Origin: Pseudooceanicola batsensis HTCC2597
GTDB lineage: Bacteria > Pseudomonadota > Alphaproteobacteria > Rhodobacterales > Rhodobacteraceae
Assembly: GCF_000152725.1 (NCBI RefSeq)
Contig: NZ_AAMO01000015.1
Location: 1 to 64,000 of the forward strand
DNA: 64,000 bases
Direction of reading: 5' to 3'
The translations under genes were made by a program, and so were the position numbers. The notes beneath the pieces were generated by a model. The model worked only from the letters and a program-made list of their open reading frames with translations. It was not told where the DNA came from and did no database searches. This document shows positions 41,277-49,974 of this stretch, in pieces (position 1 is the first letter of the stretch; every line of letters starts with the position of its first letter).

Positions 41277-42040
41277 GGATCCACCGCCATCGAGCGGAAC
41301 TTGCGTTCATCCGCGAGGGTTGCGGCATCGACGACGCCGAGCTGGCCCGCACTGACGCCCTGGGCGGCTTCGAGCCGCCAGATCTGGGTCAGGATGATCC
41401 CGAGCTCGGCGGTGACGCGCGTGTTGAGATCGACGGCGGCCTTCAGCCCGTCCTGATCATCGATCAACCCGACCATGGTCTCGAGCCGCTCGAGGCTTTG
41501 CCCGGCCTCTTCGTGGCTTTCCTGCGCGGCAACCGAGAGCATGGCACTGGCCCCGGCAGAGGCGGCGATGCGATTGTCGGCGGGCTGGTCGGAGCCCGAG
41601 AGTGTTCCCAGTCGTTCCGACGTAAAGCCGCTGCCCGTCAGCACCCGCTCGACCGAGGCCGAGAGTTCCGCGCCCGGATTGAAGCCGCTCAGGAAATCGC
41701 CGCTCGCCAGAGATTGCGCGGTGTTGAGCGGGGCGACCAACTTGCCGCGCAGTGCGCGGAATTCTTCGACCGTGGCGAAGAGCTCACCCAACCCGCTGCC
41801 CTCGATCAGCGAGGTCAGTTGCGCCTCGAGGTTTGTGAGCTGCGACAGTTGGGTTTCCAGTTCCAGCCGCATGGTGGCGAGCTGCTGCATCTGGACGTTC
41901 AGATCTTCGGCCATGTGCTCGAGTTGCGCGACCAGTTGTCCAAGCTGCGAACCATCGAAGGTTGGCACACCTTGGGCCGCTGCGGGCGAGGAAAACCCAA
42001 GCGTGGTGACCGCAGCCACGGTCAGGAGAAGCTGTCTCAT
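41273..42040 (-). CDS. virB5: VirB5-like pilus-associated protein
   Basis: A 255-residue secreted protein. After the signal peptide (RQLLLTVAAVTTLGFSSPAAAQ) the mature part is mostly helical and coiled (QLVAQLEHMAEDLNVQMQQLATMRLELETQLSQLTNLEAQLTSLIEG), as in VirB5/TrbJ pilus-tip proteins. It overlaps the neighbouring genes on both sides by ATGA. Its N-terminus closely resembles that of the preceding transglycosylase gene. Confidence 0.85.
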   Translation of the reverse strand: MRQLLLTVAAVTTLGFSSPAAAQGVPTFDGSQLGQLVAQLEHMAEDLNVQMQQLATMRLELETQLSQLTNLEAQLTSLIEGSGLGELFATVEEFRALRGKLVAPLNTAQSLASGDFLSGFNPGAELSASVERVLTGSGFTSERLGTLSGSDQPADNRIAASAGASAMLSVAAQESHEEAGQSLERLETMVGLIDDQDGLKAAVDLNTRVTAELGIILTQIWRLEAAQGVSAGQLGVVDAATLADERKFRSMAVDP

Positions 42041-43149
42041 TCGGGAACTCCCATTTGCATGAAGTCGCGCTCGGCCAGCCGGTCAGCGACGAGGTGCTGC
42101 GCATAGGCCGCCTCGCGCTGCTGGTTTGCCGCCATCAGCCGGACGCGGAGGTTGAGGATGCGACCGATCTCGGCCTTGGCGTAGGTGTTGAGCTCCCAGG
42201 CCGCCTTGGCATTGGGTTGCGCGTCGATCTGCAGGATGATCGCGCGCAGGCGATTGATGACCTGCTCTGTGGTGGCGGAACTGTCGGCGGCGTAATAGAC
42301 GCCGGCCTCGGAGATGCTGGCATACTCGGCCAGCGCAAAGTCCGAGGGCGAGAGCGTGCCGAGCGCATCGGCGCCGCCGACCACGGCAAGGTATTCGTTG
42401 TAAAACTTGGAGATGTTGCGCACATAGCCTTGGGTCTCGGCAAAGGGCGGCACGCCACCATATTCGATCACGCGTCCCGGACCCGCGTTATAGGCCGCGA
42501 GCGCATGGGGGATGTTGCCGAAGCGATTGAGCTGGGTGGTGATGTAGCGCGCGCCGCCGCGCAGGTTGTCTTTGACATTATAGCGGTCGACGCCAAGATC
42601 GGAGGCGGTGCCGGGCATGAGCTGGGTCAACCCATAAGCCCCGACCGGACTTTCGGCGGCGACGTTGAAGCGGCTTTCCTGCTTGATCAGGGCCTGGAAG
42701 AGACAGCGCCACTGGGTGGCCGAGAGACCTGCTCGGGCCACACCTGGCGCGCCTGCGAATTCGCCCGCCACCTCGACGATCATCATCTCGACCGTCTCGC
42801 GACCGTCGCCGAAGAGGCGGCTGTTCATCGGGCTCGGGTCGGTGTTCGGGTAGACCGCCGCTACTCCGAAATCCGCATTGCCCTCGAGCGCGCGGATATC
42901 GACGCCGGGACCGGTGATCGCTGTGGTCATCTCTTCGAGCACACGCAACTGGTCAGCCTGGACATCGGCCAGGGTCGTCTCGGTGCGATCCTTGTCCTGC
43001 TGGACGCCCAGATCCTCGGCCAGTGCGGCCACCCGGGCGATGGCGCGCCCGATCGCGGAATTGTCCTGCGTCGGCACGCCCTGGGCGATCGCGGGCAGGG
43101 TGCTGAGGCCGAGGCAGAAACCGGCGGATATGATCGCGACGCGGCTCAT
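42037..43149 (-). CDS. Lytic transglycosylase inserted in a VirB5-like frame
   Basis: A 370-residue secreted protein starting at ATG 43149 (ATGA overlap with the lipoprotein gene). After the signal peptide the sequence AQGVPTQDNSAIGRAI...AEDLGVQ mirrors the start of the next gene product, VirB5 (AQGVPTFDGSQLGQLV...AEDLNVQ). Around residues 145-265 lies a SLT domain: ALIKQESRFNVAAESPVGAYGLTQLMPGTASDLGV with catalytic Glu, then [31 protein letters not shown] helical, VirB5-like tail follows. It probably opens peptidoglycan at the pilus site. It is the second transglycosylase in the operon. Confidence 0.85.
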   Translation of the reverse strand: MSRVAIISAGFCLGLSTLPAIAQGVPTQDNSAIGRAIARVAALAEDLGVQQDKDRTETTLADVQADQLRVLEEMTTAITGPGVDIRALEGNADFGVAAVYPNTDPSPMNSRLFGDGRETVEMMIVEVAGEFAGAPGVARAGLSATQWRCLFQALIKQESRFNVAAESPVGAYGLTQLMPGTASDLGVDRYNVKDNLRGGARYITTQLNRFGNIPHALAAYNAGPGRVIEYGGVPPFAETQGYVRNISKFYNEYLAVVGGADALGTLSPSDFALAEYASISEAGVYYAADSSATTEQVINRLRAIILQIDAQPNAKAAWELNTYAKAEIGRILNLRVRLMAANQQREAAYAQHLVADRLAERDFMQMGVPE

Positions 43150-43355
43150 TCCGGACGGGGCAGGGGCTCGAAGGTGCAGTCGGGCTTGGCCATTGCGTGA
43201 GCCGGCGCGCCCATGGTCGAGAAGGACAGGGCGGACCTTGTCACCTGCGGCTCGCCATTGCGTCCGAAGCAGGGCGAGGATTTCTCGGTGTATTTCTCGC
43301 AAGCCGAAAGAAGGCTTCCGGCGGCGCAAAGCGCGAGGAGAGGTTTCGAATTCAT
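43146..43355 (-). CDS. virB7: VirB7-like lipoprotein
   Basis: A 69-residue protein with a lipoprotein signal and lipobox LLSAC (Cys 18), then a short Pro-rich mature part. Size, lipobox and position in the virB operon fit VirB7, which anchors VirB9 in the outer membrane. Both flanks are ATGA overlaps (virB4 before, transglycosylase after). Confidence 0.78.
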   Translation of the reverse strand: MNSKPLLALCAAGSLLSACEKYTEKSSPCFGRNGEPQVTRSALSFSTMGAPAHAMAKPDCTFEPLPRPE

Positions 43356-45745
43356 ATAACATGTCTCCAGAAATCAGGATTGGCGCGCCAATCGGCGGGC
43401 ACACGGGCCTCGCCGGTGGCGCCGCCGCCAAGGATGGGGAGGAGGGTGCCGAGGGCGGAGAGATCGGCATCGACAAAGACGCTGTCGCCCGCCGAGCGCA
43501 CGAGCGCGATGCGCTGGCCGATTGTGGGCTGCACGAGGAGGGCAGCCTCCTTGGCGTTCACGCGCAGAAAGTCGTAATCGGAGATCGTGGCACGGTCGTT
43601 CGGGAAGAGGATCTGGGTCGGGACCGTCTCGACGATGGTCTTGCCGACGCGGCTATCGCGCAGCTGGCTCGGATACTGCGTCATCATGATCACGACGCAG
43701 TTCATCTTGCGCAGCGTCACCAGCCAGTTTTCCAGCCGCGCGCCGAAGTAGGGATCGTCAAGCAGCTTCCAGGCCTCGTCGAGGACGATGATGGTGGGGC
43801 GGCGATCCTCGACCACACGTTCGATCTGGCGGAAGATGTAGGAGAGCACCGCCATCCGCTCGGTGGTCATGTCGAGAATCTCGGTCATGTCGAAGCCGAT
43901 GATGTCGGAGGCCAGTTCGAGCCCGGCACCATGTTCCGGCTCGTCGAAGACCCAGCCATAGCGGCCGCCCGGGGCCCATTCGGCGACGCGGGACTGTAGC
44001 TCGCCATCGTCGTCGAGCGATTGAAACAGCGTCTCGAAACTCGCGAAGCGCCGGAGCGAGCCCTCGGCATAGGCATTTTGCGCGACCGCGCTCTGGATAT
44101 GGCGGGATTGTTCGCCCGTGAGGGTTCCGCCCCGGGAAAGAAGGGTCGCCAGCCAGTCCGAGAGCCAGGCGCGGCCCCGTTCGTCGATCTCGGTCATCAG
44201 CGGGTTCAGGCCCGTCGGCACGCCAGCGCGGATCTCGTTGTAGCGCCCGCCAAGCGCGCGGACCGCCATCTCGAGGCCGCGATCCTTGTCGAAGAAGAAA
44301 AGCCGCGCGCCGACCCGCTGCGCTTGGGCTGCGAGGAAGGCGGTGGTGAGCGTCTTGCCGGTGCCGGTGCGCCCCAGCACGAGCGTATGGCCGACGGTCG
44401 GTTCCTTGCCCGGGTTGCCCGCCTCGTGAAAATTGAACCGATAGCCCGAGGTGCCGACGGTTGGCAGGACCGAGATGGTCTGGCCCCAGGGCGATTGGTT
44501 GGGGCCGCGCCCCTCGACGCTGCCATGCAGGGCGGCGAAATCCGCGAAGTTGATCGAGGAGATCGGAGTTTTGCGAGCGCGATAGCCAAAGTTGCCGGGG
44601 GATTGTGCGAAGTAGGTGGCTTTCAGCGCCATGTTCTCGCGCACGATCACCGACATGATTTCCTGGCCCACGCGCTTGATCTGGGCTGCAGCGCGCTCAA
44701 GCGTATCGCGGTCGGGCGCATAGACGGCGATCGACAGGTGATGATCGCCAAAGGCGATCCGTCCCGCCTCCTGATCGTCGGCGGCCTGGCCCAGTTGTTC
44801 GCGCAGAGAGACGGCGGCATCGTCGGAGGCGTGCATCTGGCGGATGATGCGCTGGATGCGCTCGGCCATGATGTTGTTCGGGATCGGGCTGAAGGAGTTG
44901 GTCAGCACGATGTCGAGAGGCAGGTCGAGCGCGTCGAGCAGCGTGACGTCCGTGAGCGCCGGATAGGTTTTCATCGAAAAGAGTGCGCCGTATTTGACCT
45001 GGCCGGTCACGGCGTCGGTCAGGGTGACGACATCGCCGTCGAAGGTCGCGCGACAGTTGCTCAGGGTGTGCGAGAGGGGTAGGGCGCTTTGGCCGAAGGC
45101 GATGGGGGAGAAGCTGCCGGCGTTCAGCGTATTGAGGTAGCCCAGCCATTCACCGCCCGACTTCGTGAGCCTGACGGGGTTGGCCGAGGCAAGCGCTACC
45201 TCGAAGAAGCCCATGACCTCGTTCAACTCCTGCAGGCGTGTCGCGCGGTCCTTGACCCAGGCCTTGCGGGCCAGCGCACGCAGGAGGGGAATGCGGGCCG
45301 AGATATCGGGCCGCCGGATGACGCTGAGATAGAGTTGGCGCTTGGCCGGGCGCAGGTCTTTGACATGGGCCTGCCAGCGCGCATCGATCGCGGCGGCGAA
45401 GCTGTCCCCCTCGAGGGGGCGCATTCCGAGATCCTGCGGCACGGAGATGCGGTGAATGTAGAAGCCGAAGGCGTTGCCGGTCTGGGCGACGATGGCAGCG
45501 ACTGCACGCTTGAGCGCGTCGAGCCGGGCATCTTCCGTGGTCATCGGGTTGAGCCCGTCGAGGCGGAGGGTCGCCATAAGGTCGCCCTCGCGCAGTACCA
45601 TGACGTCGTCAGCCGCGAGCGCGAAATACGGCAGGTGCTCGGCGAGATAACTCTCCCGCGTGAACTCCCCCCCGCCTGCTTGATGCAGGGCGGCCCCAAA
45701 AGTGGAAAGTGTGCCCGCATCAAGCGCCAAAGCTGTCGCCTCCAT
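43352..45745 (-). CDS. virB4: VirB4 secretion ATPase
   Basis: A 797-residue ATPase, the largest virB product. The N-terminal CagE/VirB4 region includes DDVMVLREGDLMATLRLDGL; the ATPase domain shows Walker A LVLGRTGTGKTLT, Walker B RPTIIVLDEAWKLLDDPYFG and VIMMTQYPSQLRDSRVG. ATG 45745 is chosen: it keeps the VirB4 start motif and overlaps virB3 by 26 nt, while longer frames have no family similarity. It powers pilus biogenesis and transfer. Confidence 0.93.
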   Translation of the reverse strand: MEATALALDAGTLSTFGAALHQAGGGEFTRESYLAEHLPYFALAADDVMVLREGDLMATLRLDGLNPMTTEDARLDALKRAVAAIVAQTGNAFGFYIHRISVPQDLGMRPLEGDSFAAAIDARWQAHVKDLRPAKRQLYLSVIRRPDISARIPLLRALARKAWVKDRATRLQELNEVMGFFEVALASANPVRLTKSGGEWLGYLNTLNAGSFSPIAFGQSALPLSHTLSNCRATFDGDVVTLTDAVTGQVKYGALFSMKTYPALTDVTLLDALDLPLDIVLTNSFSPIPNNIMAERIQRIIRQMHASDDAAVSLREQLGQAADDQEAGRIAFGDHHLSIAVYAPDRDTLERAAAQIKRVGQEIMSVIVRENMALKATYFAQSPGNFGYRARKTPISSINFADFAALHGSVEGRGPNQSPWGQTISVLPTVGTSGYRFNFHEAGNPGKEPTVGHTLVLGRTGTGKTLTTAFLAAQAQRVGARLFFFDKDRGLEMAVRALGGRYNEIRAGVPTGLNPLMTEIDERGRAWLSDWLATLLSRGGTLTGEQSRHIQSAVAQNAYAEGSLRRFASFETLFQSLDDDGELQSRVAEWAPGGRYGWVFDEPEHGAGLELASDIIGFDMTEILDMTTERMAVLSYIFRQIERVVEDRRPTIIVLDEAWKLLDDPYFGARLENWLVTLRKMNCVVIMMTQYPSQLRDSRVGKTIVETVPTQILFPNDRATISDYDFLRVNAKEAALLVQPTIGQRIALVRSAGDSVFVDADLSALGTLLPILGGGATGEARVPADWRANPDFWRHVI

Positions 45746-45998
45746 GCAGGGCCCTGTTCTTCGTCGGACGCACTGATCCATAGGAGACGCGCAGGACCTC
45801 GAAGAAATGCGGCTCGCGGTCGGCGACAAACCAGAGGATCGGATAGGCGACGAGACCAATCAGGAAGAAGACCATCGACTTCGTCCAGATGAACGGCAGA
45901 ACGACCCCGGTCGTCAGCACCACGAGGTATCCGACAGGGAGACCCAGATACTTGGGCGGACGGGCGAGGCCCAGAAAAAGGGGGGATCGTTCTGCCAC
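45720..45998 (-). CDS. virB3: VirB3 membrane protein
   Basis: A 92-residue protein with two adjacent membrane segments (LGLPVGYLVVLTTGVVLPFIW and MVFFLIGLVAYPILWFVADRE), followed by the HFFEVLRVSYGSV tail typical of VirB3/TrbD. It sits between virB2 and virB4 as in all virB operons. Confidence 0.9.
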   Translation of the reverse strand: MAERSPLFLGLARPPKYLGLPVGYLVVLTTGVVLPFIWTKSMVFFLIGLVAYPILWFVADREPHFFEVLRVSYGSVRPTKNRALHGGDSFGA

Positions 45999-46013
45999 TG
46001 CTCTACTCGGATC

Positions 46014-46295
46014 TCAGGAGAAGCCGTCGACGATGGTACCGGCCGAGAAGATCAGCACGATCCCGATGATGACCGAGGCGAACCAGCCCCAGTTGAGCCG
46101 CCCCATCATGCACATGAATCCGGTGCCGATGACCGCGAGCGTGGCAACCGCGATCCCGATGGGACCGGTCAGCGCGGCCTCGACGGTTTCCAGCATGGTC
46201 TGGATCGGTGACAAGTCCTGCGCGAGAGCGGGCGTTGCGAGAGCCGCCAAGGTTGTGGCGATGGGCAAGAGGCGGCTGAGGCAATGTCTGAGCAT
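46014..46295 (-). CDS. virB2: VirB2 major pilin
   Basis: A 93-residue pilin: a signal peptide (LSRLLPIATTLAALATPALAQ), then GPIGIAVATLAVIGTGFMCMMGRLNWGWFASVIIGIVLIFSAGTIVDGF, the two hydrophobic segments of VirB2/TrbC. ATG 46295 is used; longer frames overlap virB1. Polymerises into the conjugative pilus. Confidence 0.9.
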   Translation of the reverse strand: MLRHCLSRLLPIATTLAALATPALAQDLSPIQTMLETVEAALTGPIGIAVATLAVIGTGFMCMMGRLNWGWFASVIIGIVLIFSAGTIVDGFS

Positions 46296-46311
46296 GCGAA
46301 GTTCCCTTGTT

Positions 46312-47010
46312 TTACTGAAGTTCGATAAGGACGGGCGCGCGGGCCGGAACCTGGTTTGCGACACGGATGTCCGGCGCGGAAGCGGGAGGGCCTGCCAGCC
46401 GGGACCGGATCCGGTGGATGCGCGCGATGTAGTCGCGGGTCTCGGTGAAGGGGGGGATGCCGGAATACTCGACCACACGGTGTGGCCCGGCATTGTAGGC
46501 TGCCAGCGCCAGGTCGATGTCCTTGAACGTGGCGAGCTGGGCGAGCAGGTAGCGCGCCGCGCCATCGAGGTTCTGGGAGGGATCGCGCGGGTCGACCCCG
46601 AGTGCGCGCGCCGTGTCGGGCATCAGCTGGCCCAAACCATAGGCGCCCTTGGGGCTGACGGCGGTCGGATTGTAGCTGCTTTCGGCCTCGACCAGGGCGC
46701 GGAAGAGGATCTGCCAGTCGTCCGCATCGAGGTCGACCTGCCGCAGGGCGCGGTTTCCCTTGTGGCGATCTGCCGTGGCGTCGATCAGGGAGAGGATGCC
46801 GTCGCGACCGGAAGGCGGCGTGGCGTCCAACGAGGCCAGAACGACTTCCGCCTCAGCACTATCACCCAGCCTCGCCCAGGCAGGTGGTTCGCCATGAAAG
46901 ATCCAGCCGGATGTCCGGGCCGTGCCGTCACGGCCGAAGGCGATGACGTCAGCCGCGCTCCTCGAGGGTGATGCTGTAATCAGGACCAAAGCGCAGATCG
47001 CGCCCGTCAC
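46312..47010 (-). CDS. virB1: VirB1-like lytic transglycosylase
   Basis: A 232-residue secreted SLT enzyme if started at GTG 47010, which gives a signal peptide ([20 protein letters not shown]). The SLT core is [35 protein letters not shown] with catalytic Glu and then [29 protein letters not shown]. It overlaps the upstream small gene by about 60 nt. The start is not certain, but the product is. It precedes virB2, as VirB1 does elsewhere. Confidence 0.85.
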   Translation of the reverse strand: MTGAICALVLITASPSRSAADVIAFGRDGTARTSGWIFHGEPPAWARLGDSAEAEVVLASLDATPPSGRDGILSLIDATADRHKGNRALRQVDLDADDWQILFRALVEAESSYNPTAVSPKGAYGLGQLMPDTARALGVDPRDPSQNLDGAARYLLAQLATFKDIDLALAAYNAGPHRVVEYSGIPPFTETRDYIARIHRIRSRLAGPPASAPDIRVANQVPARAPVLIELQ

Positions 47011-47263
47011 CGAACTCGAAATGATGTTTGAAGAGCCCCGGCCATATGTTGAAATACCGCGGCTCGGGACCGTGTGGGGTGATCCGGGTCGAGACCAGAA
47101 TGGCTTCCGGCTCACCCTCGCGCAGGTAGATGCACTGGTAGCGCGGCTTGCCATCGTCGGTGAACCCCACGAGTTCATACCGGCAGCGGAACGCGATGCC
47201 TTCTTCTTGAAGGTCTTTCACACCATCGATGGTGATCAGGATCTGGTTGCGCGCTATCGGCAT
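46949..47263 (-). CDS. Hypothetical protein, first gene of the virB operon
   Basis: A 104-residue protein ([19 protein letters not shown] ... [23 protein letters not shown]), soluble, acidic, no recognised domain. It is divergent from the 47396 gene and its 3' end overlaps virB1, so it should be co-transcribed with the transfer genes. A structural or regulatory accessory role is possible but not shown. Confidence 0.65.
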   Translation of the reverse strand: MPIARNQILITIDGVKDLQEEGIAFRCRYELVGFTDDGKPRYQCIYLREGEPEAILVSTRITPHGPEPRYFNIWPGLFKHHFEFGDGRDLRFGPDYSITLEERG

Positions 47264-47357
47264 GTTCGGACTCTCCCCATGAGAGCCCTTCTACTTCACG
47301 ACACTAAGGCCATAAAGTCATATAGAGTCAATACGACATATTGCAGATAAATACATA

Positions 47358-47377
47358 TTGCGCGATAGTCCGCGCAA
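47358..47377. promoter_or_regulatory. Palindrome between the virB operon and the 47396 gene
   Basis: TTGCGCG-ATAGTC-CGCGCAA is a perfect 7-bp inverted repeat with a 6-nt spacer in the 132-nt divergent promoter region. The overlapping ATATTGC/GCGATAG resembles the half-sites of the palindrome before the XRE gene (ATATCGC/GCGATAT). It is a candidate operator for transfer-gene control. Confidence 0.4.
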
Positions 47378-47395
47378 CTTTTGCGGGAGAGTGAC

Positions 47396-47974
47396 ATGAG
47401 ACGACAAGTGATGGCGGCGGCGATGGGGGTGATGGCAGTGTTCGGAGCCCCGGAGAAGGCGCAGGCCTATGACATCGACTGCGCCATCATGCTCTGCATG
47501 GCGGGTGGGTTCCCCCCGAGTGCCGTTTGTGCCCGCGCCTATCGCACCATGATCCGCCGCATCACGCCCTGGCCGAGTCTACCGCCCTTCGGGGTCTGCA
47601 CCTTCGCCCATGTGCCGGTCGAGCTCGGTGGTCCGGGCGGCGAGGGTGAACTCGACACCAACCTGCCGGAATACGAATGGCTGAACCGGACCCATGTGAT
47701 CTGGTTCACCGGGCGCTCCTATGAGCCGCGTGACGAGCCGCGTCAATGGGACTGGTCGATCCGCTCCTGTGATCGCGAGAACCGGACCTGCCGCTACATC
47801 CAGCGGGTCTACGGATCCCACGCGCCCTGGCCCGCGACATTCATCTCGGAAAGCGGGCAGGAGATCGCTTACCCGACCAGCGGTGGCCTATGGCACTTCT
47901 ATTCCCGCAGCATCATGGTCGAATACGGTGACTACGAGGGCAACATGGGTCACTCAGAGTGGTTTTCCTACTGA
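47396..47974 (+). CDS. Secreted hypothetical protein next to the T4SS
   Basis: A 192-residue protein with a signal peptide (RRQVMAAAMGVMAVFGAPEKAQA) and a cysteine-bearing mature part (DIDCAIMLCMAGGFPPSAVCARAYRTMI, later CTFAHVPVE, CDRENRTCRYI). ATG 47396 is preferred for GGGAGAG just upstream. It is divergent from the virB operon. Similar proteins occur next to transfer genes on roseobacter plasmids; function unknown. Confidence 0.7.
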   Translation: MRRQVMAAAMGVMAVFGAPEKAQAYDIDCAIMLCMAGGFPPSAVCARAYRTMIRRITPWPSLPPFGVCTFAHVPVELGGPGGEGELDTNLPEYEWLNRTHVIWFTGRSYEPRDEPRQWDWSIRSCDRENRTCRYIQRVYGSHAPWPATFISESGQEIAYPTSGGLWHFYSRSIMVEYGDYEGNMGHSEWFSY

Positions 47975-48168
47975 TCTGAGCTGTCACTGGGCGTCAGGGA
48001 AAACGGGCGCACGATGGCAAGACTGGCATCAAAGCGTTCCGGATCGACATGCCAACGACGGCTCACCGAGCCATCATTCCAACGGTAATCGGTGAACAGG
48101 TGAATCTTCTGCGTCCCGTCGTTCAGAAACCCTTCCTGGAAAGGCCAGCCTGTCTTTCTCTTCGCCAT
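47968..48168 (-). CDS. Small hypothetical protein
   Basis: A 66-residue protein (MAKRKTGWPFQEGFLNDGTQ ... DASLAIVRPF), converging on and overlapping the 47396 gene by 7 nt. It may be coexpressed with the XRE regulator upstream. No family was recognised; the reading is plausible but weakly supported. Confidence 0.45.
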   Translation of the reverse strand: MAKRKTGWPFQEGFLNDGTQKIHLFTDYRWNDGSVSRRWHVDPERFDASLAIVRPFSLTPSDSSDQ

Positions 48169-48233
48169 GTATCCGCGCCACTCGTACTGTTCTTGCCGTT
48201 CTGTCTTTCGTGTTGGGTGGCGGGATCAAAGCC

Positions 48234-48455
48234 TCAGGAAACGGACTTGCGCTTCGCGAAGAGTTCTTCGGGGTCGACATTGAGCGCCTTGGCGATGCGT
48301 TCGAGAAGGTCGAGGGAGGCCGCGAACTTGGCGTTCTCGACCTTGCCCATATGGCCGCGGCTCACGTCGGCCCGATGAGCAAGCTCCCCCTGGCTGAGGC
48401 CGCGGGCGCGTCTCAAGTCTTGGATGTTCAATGCTACACGGTCCCGCAAGTTCAT
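48234..48455 (-). CDS. XRE-type HTH transcriptional regulator
   Basis: A 73-residue Cro/CI-type regulator. The HTH is LRRARGLSQGELAHRADVSRGHMGKVENAKFAASLDLLERIAKALNVDPEELF, practically the entire protein. A 17-bp palindrome (48483-48499) lies 28 bases before its start, fitting self-repression. By place it may control the virB genes or the small gene downstream. Confidence 0.88.
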   Translation of the reverse strand: MNLRDRVALNIQDLRRARGLSQGELAHRADVSRGHMGKVENAKFAASLDLLERIAKALNVDPEELFAKRKSVS

Positions 48456-48482
48456 GCCCGCGAAACGGACACGCTGCGCGAA

Positions 48483-48499
48483 ATATCGCCACGCGATAT
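48483..48499. promoter_or_regulatory. Palindromic operator before the XRE gene
   Basis: ATATCGC-CAC-GCGATAT, 7-bp arms with a 3-bp spacer, followed by an AT-rich -10-like stretch. Typical size and position for an XRE-dimer operator. Confidence 0.55.
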
Positions 48500-48630
48500 A
48501 TATTACATTCGGAGGCGCGGAGAAGAAATCTTGGAACGGCGCGAGATCGCCGGAATGGGATGCCTGCCGATACGCAGGTCACGGGATGATCCGTCTCGAT
48601 AACATTCTGGGCCGTTCAATCGTTCTTTCG

Positions 48631-48663
48631 GAAAAGGGCGGCACCGGCAATTCCGGTGCCGCC
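48631..48663 (-). terminator. Strong hairpin terminator (minus strand)
   Basis: GGCGGCACCGG (48637-48647) and CCGGTGCCGCC (48653-48663) form an 11-bp perfect stem with a 5-nt loop. On the minus strand it is followed by CTTTTCC. It would stop transcripts coming from the IS30 side before the XRE gene; it may once have ended a gene removed or separated by the IS. Confidence 0.65.
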
Positions 48664-48731
48664 AGTCGGTCGTCCACAGGGAGGTTCGAGAGGACGAATT
48701 CTACAGGGAAATTTGTGATGACTCAAGGGCC

Positions 48732-49786
48732 GTTGCGACAGTTTCCGCTATCTCAGTTTCATCAATTCTTCCCTGAATGCTTCCGTTGGTGTTCGCCAAC
48801 CAAGGCACTTTCTTGGGGTTCCGTTGAGGCGGTCGCAAATCGCCCTCATATTGCGATTTGAGAGCGCCGCGAGCTGGGTGTCACGGGGCAGGTATCGCCG
48901 TGCGCGTTTGTTCAGGTTCTCGACCGAACCCTTTTGCCAAGGTGCCTGGGGGTCACAAAACCAGCTGTCAGTGCCGATGCCCGTCTTGAGCTTTCTCCAT
49001 TCCCTGAACTCGAAACCGCGGTCGAAGGTGATCGATTTGCGGGCCTGTTGGGGCAGGGGTTCCATCACATCCATCAGCTTGCGCATGAAGTGGTTGGAGC
49101 TACGATCGTTGTTGCGGAACAAGACGGCAAACCTCGTTTTGCGCTCGACAAGTGAGGCAACATTCATGTTGCCTTGGGCGCGCTCGAAAATCATCAGGTC
49201 GCCTTCCCAGTCGCCAAATGTCTCGCGCGTGTTCACATGCTCCGGGCGCTGATGAATGGAGCGATCCGGCGGAAACACCTGTCCTCTGGGGCGTCTGGCA
49301 TATCGGGGCCGGCGTTTTTTGCGGCGACTTGGAAGGTATCTGGCGAGTTCTTCGGATTGTCCCTCGGCGCTGTAAACATGGGCGTAGATCGTTTCATGAC
49401 TGACACGAATGGCATGTCCTTCAAATGCAAGCCGACCGGCAATCTGCTCGGGTGACCAGCCTTCTTTCAACTGGGTGATCACGGCCATCCGAAGCTTGGG
49501 GAGACGGATCAATTTGCGCCGTCGCGCACGGCGAGCTTCCGCCTGACGCTGCGCCATCACACAGTAATAGCCATTCAGATACGGCAGTTCGCCATCCGTG
49601 TAGAAGTTCCGTTTTATATCGCGGTAGATCGTGGAACGGTGTCTCCCAAGCTCAGCGGCAATTTTGCTGACCGAAATTTTTGCCTTGAGCATGTCCTCAA
49701 TGATGCGTCTCTCACGCAAATCCAGCTCTGTATGCGCCATGTCTGTTCTCCTTGCTTTTTCAGCAAGATAGAGGAAGTGTCGCAAC
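48732..49786 (-). mobile_element. IS30-family insertion sequence
   Basis: Inverted ends GTTGCGACAGTTTCCGCTATC (from 48732) and the inverse of GATAGAGGAAGTGTCGCAAC (ending 49786) enclose one intact transposase gene; about 1055 bp. It looks intact. No clear target duplication was seen. Confidence 0.88.
48748..49740 (-). CDS. IS30-family transposase
   Basis: A 330-residue transposase from ATG 49740. N-terminal HTH (LDLRERRIIEDMLKAKISVSKIAAELGRHRSTIYRDIKRN), then the DDE core: Asp in FGDWEGDLMI, Asp in ITFDRGFEFREW and Glu in WQKGSVENLNKRARRYLP. Length and motifs are normal for IS30, so it is likely active. Confidence 0.93.
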   Translation of the reverse strand: MAHTELDLRERRIIEDMLKAKISVSKIAAELGRHRSTIYRDIKRNFYTDGELPYLNGYYCVMAQRQAEARRARRRKLIRLPKLRMAVITQLKEGWSPEQIAGRLAFEGHAIRVSHETIYAHVYSAEGQSEELARYLPSRRKKRRPRYARRPRGQVFPPDRSIHQRPEHVNTRETFGDWEGDLMIFERAQGNMNVASLVERKTRFAVLFRNNDRSSNHFMRKLMDVMEPLPQQARKSITFDRGFEFREWRKLKTGIGTDSWFCDPQAPWQKGSVENLNKRARRYLPRDTQLAALSNRNMRAICDRLNGTPRKCLGWRTPTEAFREELMKLR

Positions 49787-49974
49787 GCAGTTTAGAATGT
49801 GCCTTGGGGTCGGCCAATGTAAATCCCATTCAGAAATGTCACCGGCTGTGCAAAGCAGAAAGGTCACCACAGGGCGCTACGGGAGCAAGGCTTTTGAGCC
49901 CGCAGACCCCAATATCGAAGGGCTGAAAAGCCTTGCGGATTGCGGGTCTTTGGTGTCGAGGATAGCGTGGTGAC

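Noticed and set aside
36954..45745. Long open frames on the plus strand across the virB region
   Set aside because: They are antisense shadows of high-GC coding regions, with low-complexity composition and no family features; the minus-strand virB genes explain the sequence.
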